A stretch of 64,000 nucleotides of DNA from Eurosta solidaginis (taxonomy: Eukaryota; Arthropoda; Insecta; Diptera; Tephritidae): contig NC_090319.1 in NCBI RefSeq assembly GCF_040869045.1, positions 383,733,601-383,797,600 on the forward strand, read 5' to 3'. Made by a program: the position numbers and the translations under genes. The stretch's first letter is position 1; each line of letters opens with the position of its first letter. This document shows, piece by piece, positions 1-10,669 of the stretch. The notes below the pieces were generated by a model. It made no database searches. It worked only from the letters and a program-made list of their open reading frames with translations, and was not told the origin of the DNA.

Positions 1-480
1 AGGTGAAATGAATAGAATTATGAAAGATGGAAGAACAGAATTAATGTCGTAAAAAAAACAAAAAAAAAAAAATAAAAGGTGAATATTTAAAAAAAAAACC
101 TGAAAACTTGTAGACAAGCACGGAAATTTATGCCCCTAACATTTACAAGTGGGTTATAGGCAAAAAAAAAAAATGTGAAATTGTGTATGACTAATTTTAA
201 ACCCCCAAAAGGTAAGACCTAAAGTTGAAATATAACTAATGTACACCCCATATGCCCCTTAAACCCTCTTTACCCTTTTATCTAGGTTTATGAACATCCG
301 AAATTATGCACAAAATCACAACAGTGTACGTATAAATACAATATCAAAAAAAAAATTCAATTTAATTGCTGTTGTTGTTGGCCCTTGATGGCTCCTGCGA
401 TTGTCTCAATAATGTTGCTGAAAATGTCGTAGTGGTTGTTGCTGCGATTTTAGACCAAGTGGATGTAGCATCAAGATAGG
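1..480. other. AT-rich non-coding stretch with GTT/CAA-rich end
   Basis: No convincing gene is visible. The stretch holds several A homopolymers (near 49-75, 160-170, 345-355) and, from about 367, interrupted GTT/GCT trinucleotide runs. On the minus strand these read as CAA/CAG runs and lead into the candidate exon described at 481-1162. Confidence 0.5.
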
Positions 481-1162
481 TTAACTAGGTTCGTTTTGAT
501 TGTGTTGCCGGTGGATTTTGTGCGTGTTGTTGTTGCTGTAACTAAAATTGGTTGTAATTGTTGCTGTCGTTGAGGTCGGTTTGTTGCCAATACGAAGTGT
601 TATTGCAGCGGTTTGCGTCAGTATAACACTGATGTACGCTGCCAATTGAAAGAGTTGTGGTTGTTGCTGTGGTGCGCTTAACAATATAAAAAAATGTCGT
701 TGTGGCGGTCGTTGGTTGTTCGGGCTGGGTGCCGCCAAATGGCACGGTTTGTAGTGGTTGTTGCGTGGCCGATATGCCGGAGATGGCTGTGCCCAGTGGG
801 TTCTACCAACTAGCAGAGTGACCTAGAATTAGGAGAAAAGAATAAAAAATCAAACTTTACTAAGTAAAATATATGTCGAGCTTTAAAAATTCATCAACCG
901 TATTTATGCATACACTTCTTGTTTGCATGCTCATATACTCACCTTACATACATATATTTGTATGTAGGCTTATGTATATGCTTGCAATTTTGATTTGGGC
1001 TTGCTTAGGAGATGGACTAGGTTAATGTCCCAGCTCCCGTCGAGCACGCCTATGAAAACAAACAAACTGGAGGTGGACTTACCTGGATCTGGCTGGCTGC
1101 TTATCGCCTTTTGGTGAGGGTTTGGTTGATTCGGCGGTACATATCCCGAAACTATACTTTAC
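481..1162 (-). CDS. Candidate 3' exon pair of an unidentified minus-strand gene
   Basis: On the minus strand a textbook donor CAG|GTAAGT lies at 1083/1082. About 260-295 nt further are two acceptors: a pyrimidine tract ending TTCTAG (exon from 822) and a weaker GGGCACAG (exon from 786). Splicing the donor to the GGGCACAG acceptor keeps a frame open from a stop near 1163 to a stop at 542. It reads a Pro/Gln/Thr-rich, low-complexity peptide with CAA/ACA-coded Gln and Thr runs, a composition common in fly regulatory proteins. A second frame is also open from 833 to 481. No start codon or conserved domain is visible, so this could equally be a non-coding transcript or chance. I do not recognise the protein. 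Confidence 0.25.
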
Positions 1163-2063
1163 GGCGCGGCACGCACAATTTAAGAAAACTTCTTTTTTTT
1201 TTCTTTACAAAATGGTAACTATGCGGTTTAATTCGCGCACTTTAACCGAATTTCTTCACGCACTTTTTAAATGATTACTTCTTTGGCAACCACCACTGGA
1301 CACTGTTAAAAATGTACTTTTGGCCCGTTGCCTAACGTTTTGCCTTTTTATCTCTACCGCCGTGGTAAGGAAAGTTACCCAAAACGGATAGTTTTAACAC
1401 ATACAAGCGTTTTACTTTCGGCTTTCCCGTACTTTCCTTTATGCATTCACACAATCATACATTCACACATTTGTGCGTTCACACAAAATAACACCTACAC
1501 AGATACATTTCGTTCGTGCCCTCACCGCAATGTTGCTATACCTTTGGCAACATTGTTGCAGCTAAAAACGGCCTGATGCCGAACTGACTGGTCACTTCCG
1601 CTGCAACACTGTTGTCATAGCGTGGTGTAGATACGTTCTTCGCAACATTGCGGCTGAAGCATGAACCTAGACACACTACACACAGATACGGACACACGCT
1701 ACCATTCACTCAAACCCGTATCTATGGTGAAAGGCTGTCGTTACAACTCAATGGGTCAAATAAATTGAGGGCTTACAAAGTGAGCAGTGACTTCGTCCGC
1801 TCCCCTCTACCCCTCTGGTGCAAAATGAATTAATTGTTATAACTCAATATAAAAAATTATTGATTGAGGTGAACCTCATACTTATCGAGATGTAAACAAT
1901 TTTGAAAAACGATCAAAGGCGCCCTCCTTCCTTCCTCCTTCAATTGCTTTTATTAGCAAGTCTTTTTCAACTTTACCTGTATGTTTGTTTGTTTGTAACT
2001 CTTCATTCGCTTCAACGCGCCTGCTGCCTTATTAACATGATTTTATAATTAGCTTCACCTTAT
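1163..2063. other. Non-coding stretch, no gene recognised
   Basis: Short open frames occur but none has domain-like content. There are CACA/CATA-rich patches near 1440-1500 and several near repeats of GCAACA-type words between 1530 and 1660. Nothing else is supported. Confidence 0.4.
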
Positions 2064-2606
2064 TTGTAATCCCGGTCATTTCGGGACTTTTTCGGGACTC
2101 TTTCGGGATAATGTCTGTATAGTTTTCGGGATCCCGTCAGGGTTATTTTGGGACTTTTTCGGGACTAATCCGGGATCATTTGGGGATCCTGCCGAGATCC
2201 TGTCTGGGTAGATTCGGGACTATTTCGGGATCATTTGCTTACCCTTCAGAGATCAAAACTGGATGGTTTTCGGGATCCGTCTGGGATCCTGTCTAGGTCG
2301 TTTCGGGACTTTTTCGGGACTGTGTCAGGTAATTTCGGGACTTTTACGGGATCTTTTCTAGATGTTTCTGGAATCATTTAGGGACCTTTCCGAGATCTTT
2401 CCGCGGACCGTCGGGGTCATTTTAGGATCCTTTAGGGATCATTTCTGGATCTATCCGGGATTCCGTCACGATCATTTCGGAACTATTTCGGGATAATTTT
2501 GGGACCCTTCCGGGAGAATTTCTGGATGGTTTTCGGAATCCGTCCGCGATACCGTCGGGGTAACTTCGGGGCTTTCGATCATTTGGGGACCCTAACAGGT
2601 TATCAG
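2064..2606. repeat. CGGGA-type minisatellite, block 1
   Basis: Degenerate tandem array in which TTTCGGGACT, TTCGGGATC, CATTTCTGGATGG and GATCCCGTC recur. In better-preserved blocks elsewhere in the window (for example 31,010-31,210) the monomer is about 100 bp. It is directly followed by a Helitron-like 3' end, the same order seen at 38.5-39.0, 57.2-57.9 and 61.3-61.9 kb, so it belongs to that mobile unit and is not an independent satellite. The frames it opens (Gly/Phe/Arg/Asp/Ser-rich) are artefacts. Confidence 0.85.
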
Positions 2607-2764
2607 TTCATTTAGTTATTTTTTTTAAATCTATTATTATTTTTTTTTAATAAAATACATTAGACAGAATATATTTTTTAAACAGATACCTTGATAAGCA
2701 AGCTAACGTGCATAGCCCATATCTTTTATTTGCTCCTTGCGGACGAGGCCGCGAGTAAAGGCTA
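2607..2764 (+). mobile_element. Helitron-like 3' end (solo)
   Basis: It matches the segment that follows the minisatellite at 38,840-38,997, 57,795-57,944 and 61,710-61,875. The shared order is TTATCAG, a T-rich run, CTTGATAAGCA, CTCCTTGCGGAC, a GCGG...CCGC stem-loop, then GTAAAGGCTA. The last bases here are CTAC, not CTAG, and no second unit follows. A short hairpin about ten bases before a CTAG-type end is the Helitron 3' signature. Confidence 0.55.
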
Positions 2765-2804
2765 CTAAGTATGTAAACTAATAAGCTGACGTGGAAAATT
2801 AACA

Positions 2805-3320
2805 GAAAGGACTCTTCCTACATCTAAGATCAGTTGGGATCAAAGAAGTTAGGAAAAACAGTGACGGATTAAACTGTAGCAAATCTTTAGAAATGTTAAT
2901 CGTTAAAAATTTTAGATTAAATTTAAAACTTTTTATCAAAAACAAATAATTGGTCTATTATCGGCTTACGATCGAGAGCGAAATATCATCGTCGAGTTGT
3001 CGGTACATCATCGACCTGGTATTACCTAATCCATCGTCTTCTTATTTATTTCGTTTTGACTTATTATCGATGGTTTACAGACGTACCATCGATTTCATAT
3101 TGAAATCTTATCGATATCTGGTTTATGATATTTTTATAACTTTTTGAAAAAAGCGTTGCTAAATTTATGAAAACAATTCGATAACTTTCGAAATAACTAA
3201 CAAGTTATCTTTCAATATCAAATCGGTAAAAATCGAAAAGCAAATCGATAAAATTTTGATATATAAGTGATAACTTCTCGATAACAGTCCGCAACTTTCC
3301 AATGGCCGGTCAATTACTTT
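2805..3320. repeat. TCGATAAC-rich dispersed repeat, copy a
   Basis: It shares long stretches with 17,890-18,250 (GTTATC/TATTATCGG, CGAGAGCGAAATATC, GTCGAGTTGTCGG, GATATATAAGTGATAAC, CGATAACA) and its first 150 bp with 12,835-12,965 (CTACATCTAAGAT, GAAGTTAGGAA). The body is built from many CGATAA/TTATCG words on both strands. No protein-coding content is seen and the class is unknown. Confidence 0.7.
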
Positions 3321-3433
3321 TTTAAAACATACCAAAGTGTCAATAAATAATAATTACCTGTAAATATACACATATTTATATTTTTACATATTAAATATTT
3401 ATAGTTTTATTTATTTGAAATTTTTCTTTCTTT

Positions 3434-3673
3434 CTACAAAAAAATATTTATTTTTCTTGTTTGTTTTGCCATTTTGTTTAGGATTTCTTCATGAGTTACT
3501 TCAATAGTAGAGTAGATGTTGAGTAGAGCCAGCCCATTCATCCTCTCCTGGCCCATTGTATTTCTTAGATAAGTTTTTAACCTTCGAAAGGAAGAGAAAG
3601 AGCGTTCGCTAGGATCAACGGAAACTGGAAGCGTCGCAGCAATTTTTATATAGCGATGTACCGTAGGGAAAAA
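3434..3673 (-). pseudogene. hAT-family transposase, C-terminal remnant
   Basis: The minus frame is open from a TAA at 3,674-3,676 to a stop at 3,434-3,436. It reads the hAT C-terminal dimerisation region of the ZMYM/Dongo-like type: an ATLPVSV segment, then SERSFSSFRRLKTYLRNT, then MGQERMNGLALLNI and about 25 further residues. In functional hAT proteins this block completes the RNase-H-like catalytic fold and mediates oligomerisation. The N-terminal zinc finger and the first catalytic residues are absent. A 419-bp insertion begins only about 50 bp upstream of the frame (3,722-4,140), so the upstream coding part may be displaced beyond it. No translation downstream of the stop is expected. Confidence 0.85.
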
Positions 3674-3721
3674 TTACACGGAACAATTATTTAATATATC
3701 AATGAACGTGCTTGGTCGCCC

Positions 3722-4140
3722 CTATTGTTGTTGTTGTTGTAGCGATATGGTTGCTCCCCGAAGGCTTTGGGAAGTTTTATCGATGTGATGGTCCTTTGCC
3801 GGATATAGATCCGGTACGCTCCGGTACCACAACACCATTAAGGTGCTAGCCCGACCATCTCGGGAACGATTTATGTGGCCACATTAAACCTTCAGGCCAT
3901 TACCTCCCTCCCCACCTCCAAGTTCCATGAGGAGCTTGGGGTCGCCAGAGCCTCGTCTGTTAGTGAAACAGGATTCGCTGCGAATAGGTGACGTTGACAA
4001 TTGGGTTTGGAGAAGCTACATATTGCGCTGGCAACCTGAAGTGTTGCCCTACACAGCCCCTTGAATCTGGTATTTTAGTCGCCTCTTACAACAGGCATAC
4101 CTACCGCGGGTATATTCTGATCCCCTAACCCGCTGGGGTC
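3722..4140 (-). mobile_element. Short 3'-(CAA)n-tailed retroelement with TSD
   Basis: On the minus strand the element runs from CCCAGCGGGTTAGG through GGTAGGTATGCCTG and AGGCGACTAAAATACC to a tail of CAA repeats at 3,723-3,738. It is flanked by an 11-bp direct repeat with two mismatches, CTTGGTCGCCC (3,711-3,721) and CTTAGTCGCTC (4,141-4,151), as expected of target-primed reverse transcription. There is no coding potential. I recall very similar sequence as abundant in tephritid assemblies. It may be a SINE or the terminal part of a longer non-LTR element; I cannot assign a family. Confidence 0.6.
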
Positions 4141-4151
4141 TTAGTCGCTCT

Positions 4152-6430
4152 TCCTTTGGGATTGTCAAACAATTCCTGAAAAAGTTTTGCTGTGTTTTTT
4201 ACTATGGCGAAATACAAAAAAATATTCTTGATCATATTTTCATTTGATTTACTTTGTTTAGGCCACAGGCCTAAATATATCTCCCCCCCTCGTAACATAA
4301 CTTTCTTTGTTTTATTTTCTTCGTTACTACCACCCGCATATTCTTGTGATATACACACAGGCATGTGTGAGTGGTAGTACGTATGTGTCTTAGACGTTTA
4401 CCGTTGTGAGCCCGTGGTACAGCAACTTTGTTGCCGGGAAACCCAACGAAGTGGCTGTATCGTGGGTTCATCGGCTCATGTGGAAAAGAGTCTCGTCCTC
4501 TTTTGATCCAGCAGCCAGCAAAGGAACACGTAATCGCCCGTTCACGTAAGTTGTCAAATTCATAAAATAATTTCCGAAAATATCTTTAACATTTTCATTT
4601 TCACAACATCTGTTAATAAATTTCCTTAACACTTGTTGTATTTATACATATTGAATAAAAAACACTGTGAATTTCCTTGTATTAATACGAAACCCTTTTT
4701 GGTGTTTTTATTTTCTTCCTTTTTTTTCGCCTTAACCTAATCTTTAACAAATACGTGGGTGCGCGCCGTTGCCACCACTCATTTGTTCATACTTAATGAG
4801 AGATTTCTTTCATTGCATTTTTATTGCGAGGTGGGTAAAGCCACGTCAAAACCGCACATGTTTTTTAAATTGATATCTAGAATTTCAACAACGAAGCAAA
4901 ATGTATAGGTAATGTCGATACAAAACTACGCTTTTCGAGACTCCTCTTCGTTTGCAAGAAAACATTTTTTTTTTAATGGAACATTTTAGTGAAAAATTAA
5001 TAACTCGCCTGTATATTCTTATTGTAGACAAAACATTTGCCTACTCTCAAAAAAATTTTTATAGATTTATTGCAAAAAGCCTACGAGCTATTAACTTTTC
5101 AGTAAAATATTCCTTTTTTTTTTTTAAACACTGTATTTTGCAAACGAAACGGAATCTCGAAAAATCGCTCAAGGGTATTTTTGTATCGACATTTCCTACA
5201 TATCTTTGCAGTCTTTGTTGAAATCCTAGAGATCAATGAAATTACATTGGCGGTTTTGACGTTGCTTTACTCAGGTGAAACATATGAAAATGAGATGACT
5301 GAGCATGAAAATAATGCAAAATTCGATATTTTAAAAGGAGCGACTACCAATTACTTCTCTCAGTGTGAAATATTATTTTATTTTATTCTTTCGCATTTTC
5401 ATTATTGCTATTAATGCTATTTTCTTAACAGGGGTTTTAAAAGTGAATAGAGTAATTATTCTAGTACAGACGTATATTTTTAAGTTTTCGGAAAAGTGGG
5501 GGGGGGGGGGGGTTGAACCCCCAAAACCGGCCCCCTTAATACGCGTCTGGCCTGTAGTAACAGACCTGAAGGGACCGCAGGTCGTATTTTAACATAAAAA
5601 GGCTATCAGCAGAAGTTTATCCTTGGTAGCTGTTAGAGCTTGAAATAAAAACTCTCCTGTCTCTACTTATGAAAAACTTAAAGATGCCTCCACAAAAACA
5701 TATGCCTAGAATTAACACAATTCCTTGATTTGTCTCCTTATTCAAACTTGTTCACAGATGCATCTTGACCAATACGTCTTCGCAAACATACAGACACATA
5801 TGCGTTACGATATACATATATGCACATAGTTATCTTTATACATTTTTATATCGGTATGCTTATATTATTAAGTGTAAAGTGAACTCGCGGTAATCACGCA
5901 ATTAAAAGTATCTCAACCCCAATTGGAAGCTAACGTCTCAGTTTCAGATTATGGTTTCAATGCAACGATAGCGCAGTTGTGCTAACTCACGCCAAACTAA
6001 ATATGGTGATATGCTTTCTTTACTTGCTGTTTGTTTTTGCTTTCGTTCTTGACATGGTTCTTGGTTTGAGTGGTAGTGCTAATTTTGAAAAGTAGTTAGC
6101 GCTATTAAGTGCAATTACTCGCATTACACTGCGCTCTCAGTGGTGCTGCTGCAGAACTTTGCTTTTGCTTCTTTAATTACCGCTGTGTGGTATTCCATTT
6201 CTAATTTTGGTTATATTCTCACTATTCTCTTCTTTGGGAAACAGGAAGTTGAACAATTTCTTGCGTGTAAATGTTAATACTTCCTTGCTCAATAGATACG
6301 GTAAACCCAAACAAACTTAAAAGACGAAACCAGGACACAAAATTCAGATGAAATTCTGGACATAACATGAATAGTTTTCAAACAAATTTCTTAAATTTTC
6401 GCATCTCTATCTATTGTATAACAGAAATTT
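4152..6430. other. Unassigned non-coding sequence with a G-homopolymer
   Basis: No gene is recognised. Around 5,498-5,513 there is a run of more than ten G followed shortly by CCCCC, a G-rich hairpin-prone stretch that looks like the end of another mobile element. Around 5,760-5,860 there are CATATA/ACATA-type simple patches. The small open frames between 4,125 and 5,592 have no domain-like content. Confidence 0.4.
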
Positions 6431-6899
6431 TCGGGATACTCTTTTCGGATGTAGAGTTTTGGGTACTCGGTTTTTTCGAAATGTTGTTTCATCTGGATAT
6501 TGCTTATGCCTAGGATCGGATTTTGATCGATCTGAATTCGGTCTTGTCTCCTGGAAATCGGGATTATGACAGGCATTCGTGGAGGAGAGAGCGAAGAAGG
6601 CCTTGTCACATAAGAATACTAAGAAGGGAGTTTATCGCACACACTATTTTACAGGGAACTTAAATTGGAACCGAGTCCGGAACCGAACTCGCACCCGACC
6701 TTGGGGCAGAACCTGGACCCGGAATAGACCCAGTATAGAATATCGAACCAAATTATGAACTGAATCAGTAGCCGGAATAAAATCTGGAACTTAACCCGGA
6801 ACAGGAACTTAACCTAGAGAGAGAGCCGAATCCGGGAGATAATCCGAAACCGACTGGGGTACCGAAACCGAAATCAAGTCAGGAACCTAAACCGAAAGC
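6431..6899. repeat. GGAACCGAA-rich dispersed repeat, copy 1
   Basis: It matches 19,325-19,830 in the same orientation. Both copies begin with a GGATCGGAATTTGGTC/GATTTTGATC-type lead, share TCGGGATTATGACAGGCAT and TGGAGGAGAG, then ACTTA.ATTGGAACCGAGTCC. Both end in a degenerate tandem of GGAACCGAA, CCGAAACCG and AATCCGG words of about 12 bp. No coding function is apparent. Confidence 0.7.
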
Positions 6900-7395
6900 A
6901 AGCCAGGGCGAAGAGAAACTCATGGAAAGGTTTCTGTACGGACATAGAGTGCTCCAGCGAAACAGCACGGTTGAAAAAAGTCCTAGCAAAGGGAAACATA
7001 GTCCAGGGACTAATAAAGAAAGAGAATGGGGAATGGTCACGTAATAGTGAGGAATCCCTTCAGGTGCTTCTCGATACACATTTCCCATCGGGAGACGGTT
7101 TAGAAGAGCCAGCAGACATCACTCACACTTCGATCACGGAGCTAGTAGTGCCGGGTGACCGATACCAAGATCGAGTGGGCAGTGAAGAAGTTTTCTAAGT
7201 TTAAATCGCCGGGCCCAGATGGGATATTCCCGGCCATGCTACAAGTTTCAAGTAGGGCGGTCGTGGAATGGCTTAAAATAATATTCGATGGATGCATAAG
7301 ACTGAATCATGTACCGCACTCTTGGAGAACTGCTCGTGTAGCTTTCCTACCAAAGGCGGGGAAGATCGGTCACGTGTATCCCAAAGACTATAGAC
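6900..7395 (+). pseudogene. LOA-like ORF2 fragment (pre-RT and first RT motifs)
   Basis: It reads the same protein as the element at 41.6-45.8 kb, from the ARAKRNSWK linker through KVLAKGNIVQGLIKKENGEW, SPGPDGIFPAML, VPHSWRTARV and FLPKAGK to YPKDYR. Relative to that copy, five bases are missing near 7,155 (after GTGCCGGG), which shifts the frame, so two open frames (6,971-7,198 and 7,155-7,393) together cover it. It stops abruptly at the fold-back element starting 7,396. It is a 5'- and 3'-truncated relic with no catalytic YADD motif. Confidence 0.9.
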
Positions 7396-7997
7396 TAGGG
7401 CGGGTCGTTTTAAAAATCGCTCATTGCTCTGTGAAAATCGTATTCTATGGATCAAAATAAGAAACTTTGCCGAAGGAACCATACCTCTAAAACGAATTCT
7501 GGTGTCCCCCAATTTGGGTCGAACTTTTGGGTAGGGGCAAATTTTGAAAAATCCCACTTTGACCCATTTGGAGTGCTCCAATCGAGTCCAAAGGTATGAC
7601 CGACCCCCACTAACTTTCGAGGCCCGACCCACCGATGCCAATGGCACACCCGCTGGAACCCCCCTGGGGGTAAAGTGCATGTAAAGTACAAACCGGCGAT
7701 TTTTTTGAAATGTTTGTTTGGTGAACCCCCAGGGGGGTCCAGGGGGTGTGCCACTGGCATCGGTGGGTCGGGCCTCCAAAGTTAGTGGGGTTCGGTCATA
7801 CATTTGGACTCGATTGGAGCACTCTAAATGGGTCAAAGTGGGATTTTTCAAAATTTACCCCTACCTGGGGGGGGGGGCATCAGAATTCGTTTAGAGGTAT
7901 GGTTCCTTCGGCAAAGTTTCTTATTTTGATCCCTAGAATATGATTTTCAAGGAGCAATGGGCGATTTTTTTGCCTCCCCACAAATCGACCCGCCCTA
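7396..7997. mobile_element. 600-bp fold-back element (large palindrome)
   Basis: The two ends are inverted copies: TAGGGCGGGTCG at 7,396 and CGACCCGCCCTA ending at 7,997. The arms stay complementary inward for about 280 bp each; for example GATCAAAATAAGAAACTTTG on the left reappears inverted near 7,911-7,933, and CCGACCCACCGATGCC near 7,625 pairs with GGCATCGGTGGGTCGG near 7,757. The centre is an asymmetric stretch at about 7,685-7,720. The right arm carries a run of nine or more G near 7,869. Such giant palindromes are typical of non-autonomous fold-back or MITE elements. No clear TSD was found. Confidence 0.8.
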
Positions 7998-8149
7998 ATA
8001 GATATTTAACACAATGATTACCATTTTCTGTGCGTTATTACAGTGTAGTTTGTTATTAGTGAGATACATAACGTAATCAAGATAATCCACATTGTATTTA
8101 ACCTTAATTTTTTTCCAAACATTCCCCATTTATGTACATTTCTTTGCGT

Positions 8150-9232
8150 CTTGATTTTTAAGCTAATTCGCAAATGATATCATCACAATCGATAGATAAA
8201 AAAAAATTCTGATTATATCGTCAACAACGCAAGAGCATTCAGTTTGTCTTCGCCCAATGAATATCTGATGTAGTTTTTCGTGCGTTCACAACAGAAAACG
8301 ATCTCTATGCGCCACAATTTGCAATATCAATTGAAACAAACATTCGCAACGCAGTGTCAACATTAGGGTTAGAGATGTGCAAATTATCCTGTCTCAGCAT
8401 TTTGAAATGTTGATTTGAAATGTTCGTTTGAAATGTTTTTTCGATGCAGTATGCCTTGAAAAAGACCATTTAATTTCCCAAATTTTCTTCAAGATCTTGG
8501 GTGTAGTACTTGCTTAGTGGATTTCTTACGTAATTCTTCGTTGCTTAGATGTTTCATATCAGTGATAAGAGAAAATTTAAAATATATCTTTTGATATGCC
8601 TCATGTTTTCGTGTCAATTCTGCGAAGTGCGATCCAAGTTAACTTTGAACATGTTGAAACGAAAGTTGTCGTGGCCACTCAATTGAATACAAGATTCCCA
8701 TTTTCACCATGTCGTGCATTTGGATTTCTGCGAGACATCCTCAGTGTTTTGTATTCCTGAATCGTTGAAATAGAGAGAGCTTTCTTTCATACAGATCGAA
8801 TTCTTCACTAGTATCAGAAACAACTTTGATGAGTCCGTTGAACAAAACGGTTATTTCGGAAATAGTTGTATTCACATTTTGTTATTTCTTGCTCACCGCC
8901 TTGAATGACTTTAATAAGGAGCTGTATAAACCTTGCACTAATGCAGTCTACAAAAGCTCCAGTTGAAGTGAATTGGAATTTTTATGCAAATTTTTACGAC
9001 TGCTATGCGGAAATACAATTTACAGGTTCATTCTTATTTCGAAATGCAGAACAAAGAATGAATTATTTATTATAATATACAGACAAAAATACTATTTTAA
9101 GTGCAGCAAAATCCGAGTGCATTTTTTTGTTTTCTTTGATTTTTCATAAATTAATCGACACAAATTTCGCCGCCCTTCAATTTGGCGCCCTAGGCTCTAG
9201 CCTATGTTGCCTATATGGTAAATCCGCCACTG
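8150..9232 (-). pseudogene. Degraded hAT transposon with transposase remnant and one TIR
   Basis: On the minus strand, 8,214-8,306 reads ERTKNYIRYSLGEDKLNAL followed by ALLTI and a stop, the hAT C-terminal motif. Upstream (about 8,310-8,900) the frame is broken by stops and shifts but still resembles transposase. The right end, 9,217-9,232, reads inward as CAGTGGCGGATTTACC, the kind of terminus known for hAT elements of the ZMYM type, with GCGCCAAATTGAAGGGCGGC just inside. The left end was not found. The element is dead and lacks an intact catalytic region. Confidence 0.65.
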
Positions 9233-9589
9233 ATTGGGCTAATATATTACTGCAAATTAAATTCATATTTTATGAAGGAATGTTCTTTATTTTTGTTTTA
9301 GATTTTCGATTCATGATAAATCACTTTACTATGAAAAAATCATTCAGTCAAATACCACTCTGAAGGTAAATTCGTAGGGAGCATTTCTGAATACGTCGGC
9401 TTAAGATTACAACATAGGTATATACTTTTCCGTGAGTGGAATATCGATTTATTTCGTTTTGATTCAGTTTACATTTAAAATTCAAAACATTTTCAATGAG
9501 GAAAGCTAGTGTAACGCAAAATTTCCTGCTAACAACGAGCTCATGTCAGAAAACTCAACCCCCACACTCCGCGTCTAGACGGGATCTCT

Positions 9590-9790
9590 ACAAGGGTGGT
9601 ACATGGGTTTTACAATATGGTGGTCAAGCTTGTCCTATTCTATGGCGTTCTTACCTGGTGAAGATCACTAGAAACTCTTCCACGGTCAAACGGCTGGAAG
9701 CAGTGAAGTGATTGGCGATGTTTGGAATATGCGGAGTTCTTCGTACAACTTCGTCTTTGTGATGCGGGAAATGAATGTGAAGTATGGCTA
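9590..9790 (+). pseudogene. LOA-like RT thumb fragment (plus orientation)
   Basis: The frame beginning near 9,591 reads NMVVKLVLFYGVLTW, a stop, then a region like the post-RT connector (SNGWKQ, EYAEFFVQL). This corresponds to the MVVKP.LLYGVLVWWKAL region of the LOA-like elements in this window. The frame is disrupted. It abuts a minus-oriented piece of a related element at about 9,795, so the two form an inverted pair with no complete coding sequence. Confidence 0.6.
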
Positions 9791-9794
9791 CTCT

Positions 9795-10340
9795 AACATT
9801 TTTTACGATTCGACTTCGATTGCGCGTCTAAAGCAGCAAAAGTCAGCCGAAGCCTTTCTAGCCCTGTTCTCCACATTAAGCTTCCATGACATCTTGCCGT
9901 AAGGATAATCCCAAGACACCGGCGGAACTCGCCCTATAGAGGGTTAAGTTACTTAAAATGTTTGGAGTTCCATGGTCTAAATTAGGAGTCTCGTACCTCT
10001 GGGTAAGCAAAAAAAAACTCGGGCTTGCTAGGGTTGACAGCATATCTGCACGATTCGGAACACCTTGTCAAGACATTCGGGTAACACTGTAAAATGTCCC
10101 TCAGTGTAATCAGAAATTTACCCCTCACACGAATTTCCAGGTCATCGGCATATGTAAGCCTCGCCACCACTTGGTATCCTCTACCCTCAGAGTCCTGAAT
10201 CAGGTCGTTCATCATCACGACCAAAAGCAGGGGAGAAAGAACATCCCCTGTGGCGTGCTCATTCTCACCTTTCTCTTAGCCGTTATAGTTCTGCCACTCA
10301 ATAATCAACCGATGAATATCGACCCTGGTCGAATTTTAAC
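9795..10340 (-). pseudogene. LOA-like RT fragment with YADD motif (minus orientation)
   Basis: The minus frame 9,982-10,224 reads VVMMNDLIQDSEG, then LTYADDLEIRVRGKF, then the downstream RT segment ending in NPSKPEFFFAY, equivalent to the palm domain of LOA-type reverse transcriptases with the catalytic YADD box intact. Just upstream, the conserved GDVLSPLL box is in frame, while STPQG is in another frame. Downstream, after a frameshift, SWKLNVENRARKAS and CCFRRAI are readable to about 9,800. Frameshifts make it non-functional. Confidence 0.8.
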
Positions 10341-10520
10341 TTCCCAGTATTAAGAAGGCTCTTTCAATAACAACTGATAGGACATAGTTAAAAATGAGTA
10401 CATACATAAGTATTAAAACTGAGGTCTTCGAAAACTTTCATTCTCATATTGGAAAAACTCAAGTTTTTTTTGGTTCTATCCGTAACGGAATGTATTTCCC
10501 CGTTACAAGTCCAGACTCTA

Positions 10521-10665
10521 ATGCCCGGTTTTTCGTTGCGAATTTAAACTACAGTTAAAGTTGACTAGAGTTTAACCCTGCCATTTCGGCCGGTTAACAA
10601 AGCGGCAAGGTTTAACTCTAGTCAACTCTAACTGTAGTGTAAACTCGCACTGAAACCCCGGGCAT
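10521..10665. mobile_element. 145-bp fold-back MITE-like palindrome
   Basis: The ends ATGCCCGG and CCGGGCAT are inverted, and the inner arms pair over most of their length (GTTTAAACT..., AGTTGACTAGAGTTTAAC against GTTTAACTCTAGTCAACT). The loop is around 10,585-10,600. No TSD was found. It has the size and form of a fold-back MITE or an RNA-hairpin-forming repeat. Confidence 0.6.
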
Positions 10666-10669
10666 AAGC

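Noticed and set aside
1328..1833. Plus-strand frames of 61-82 codons
   Set aside because: No domain or signal peptide, and the region is CACA/CATA-rich; too short to support without evidence.
3722..4140. rRNA-derived sequence (GTAAGAGGCGACTAAAATACC looked familiar)
   Set aside because: The flanking TSD and CAA tail show a dispersed retroelement; no extended rRNA similarity could be seen.
7273..7851. 192-codon minus-strand frame
   Set aside because: It crosses from the antisense of an RT relic into the fold-back palindrome and is partly mirrored by the plus frame at 7,746-7,943.
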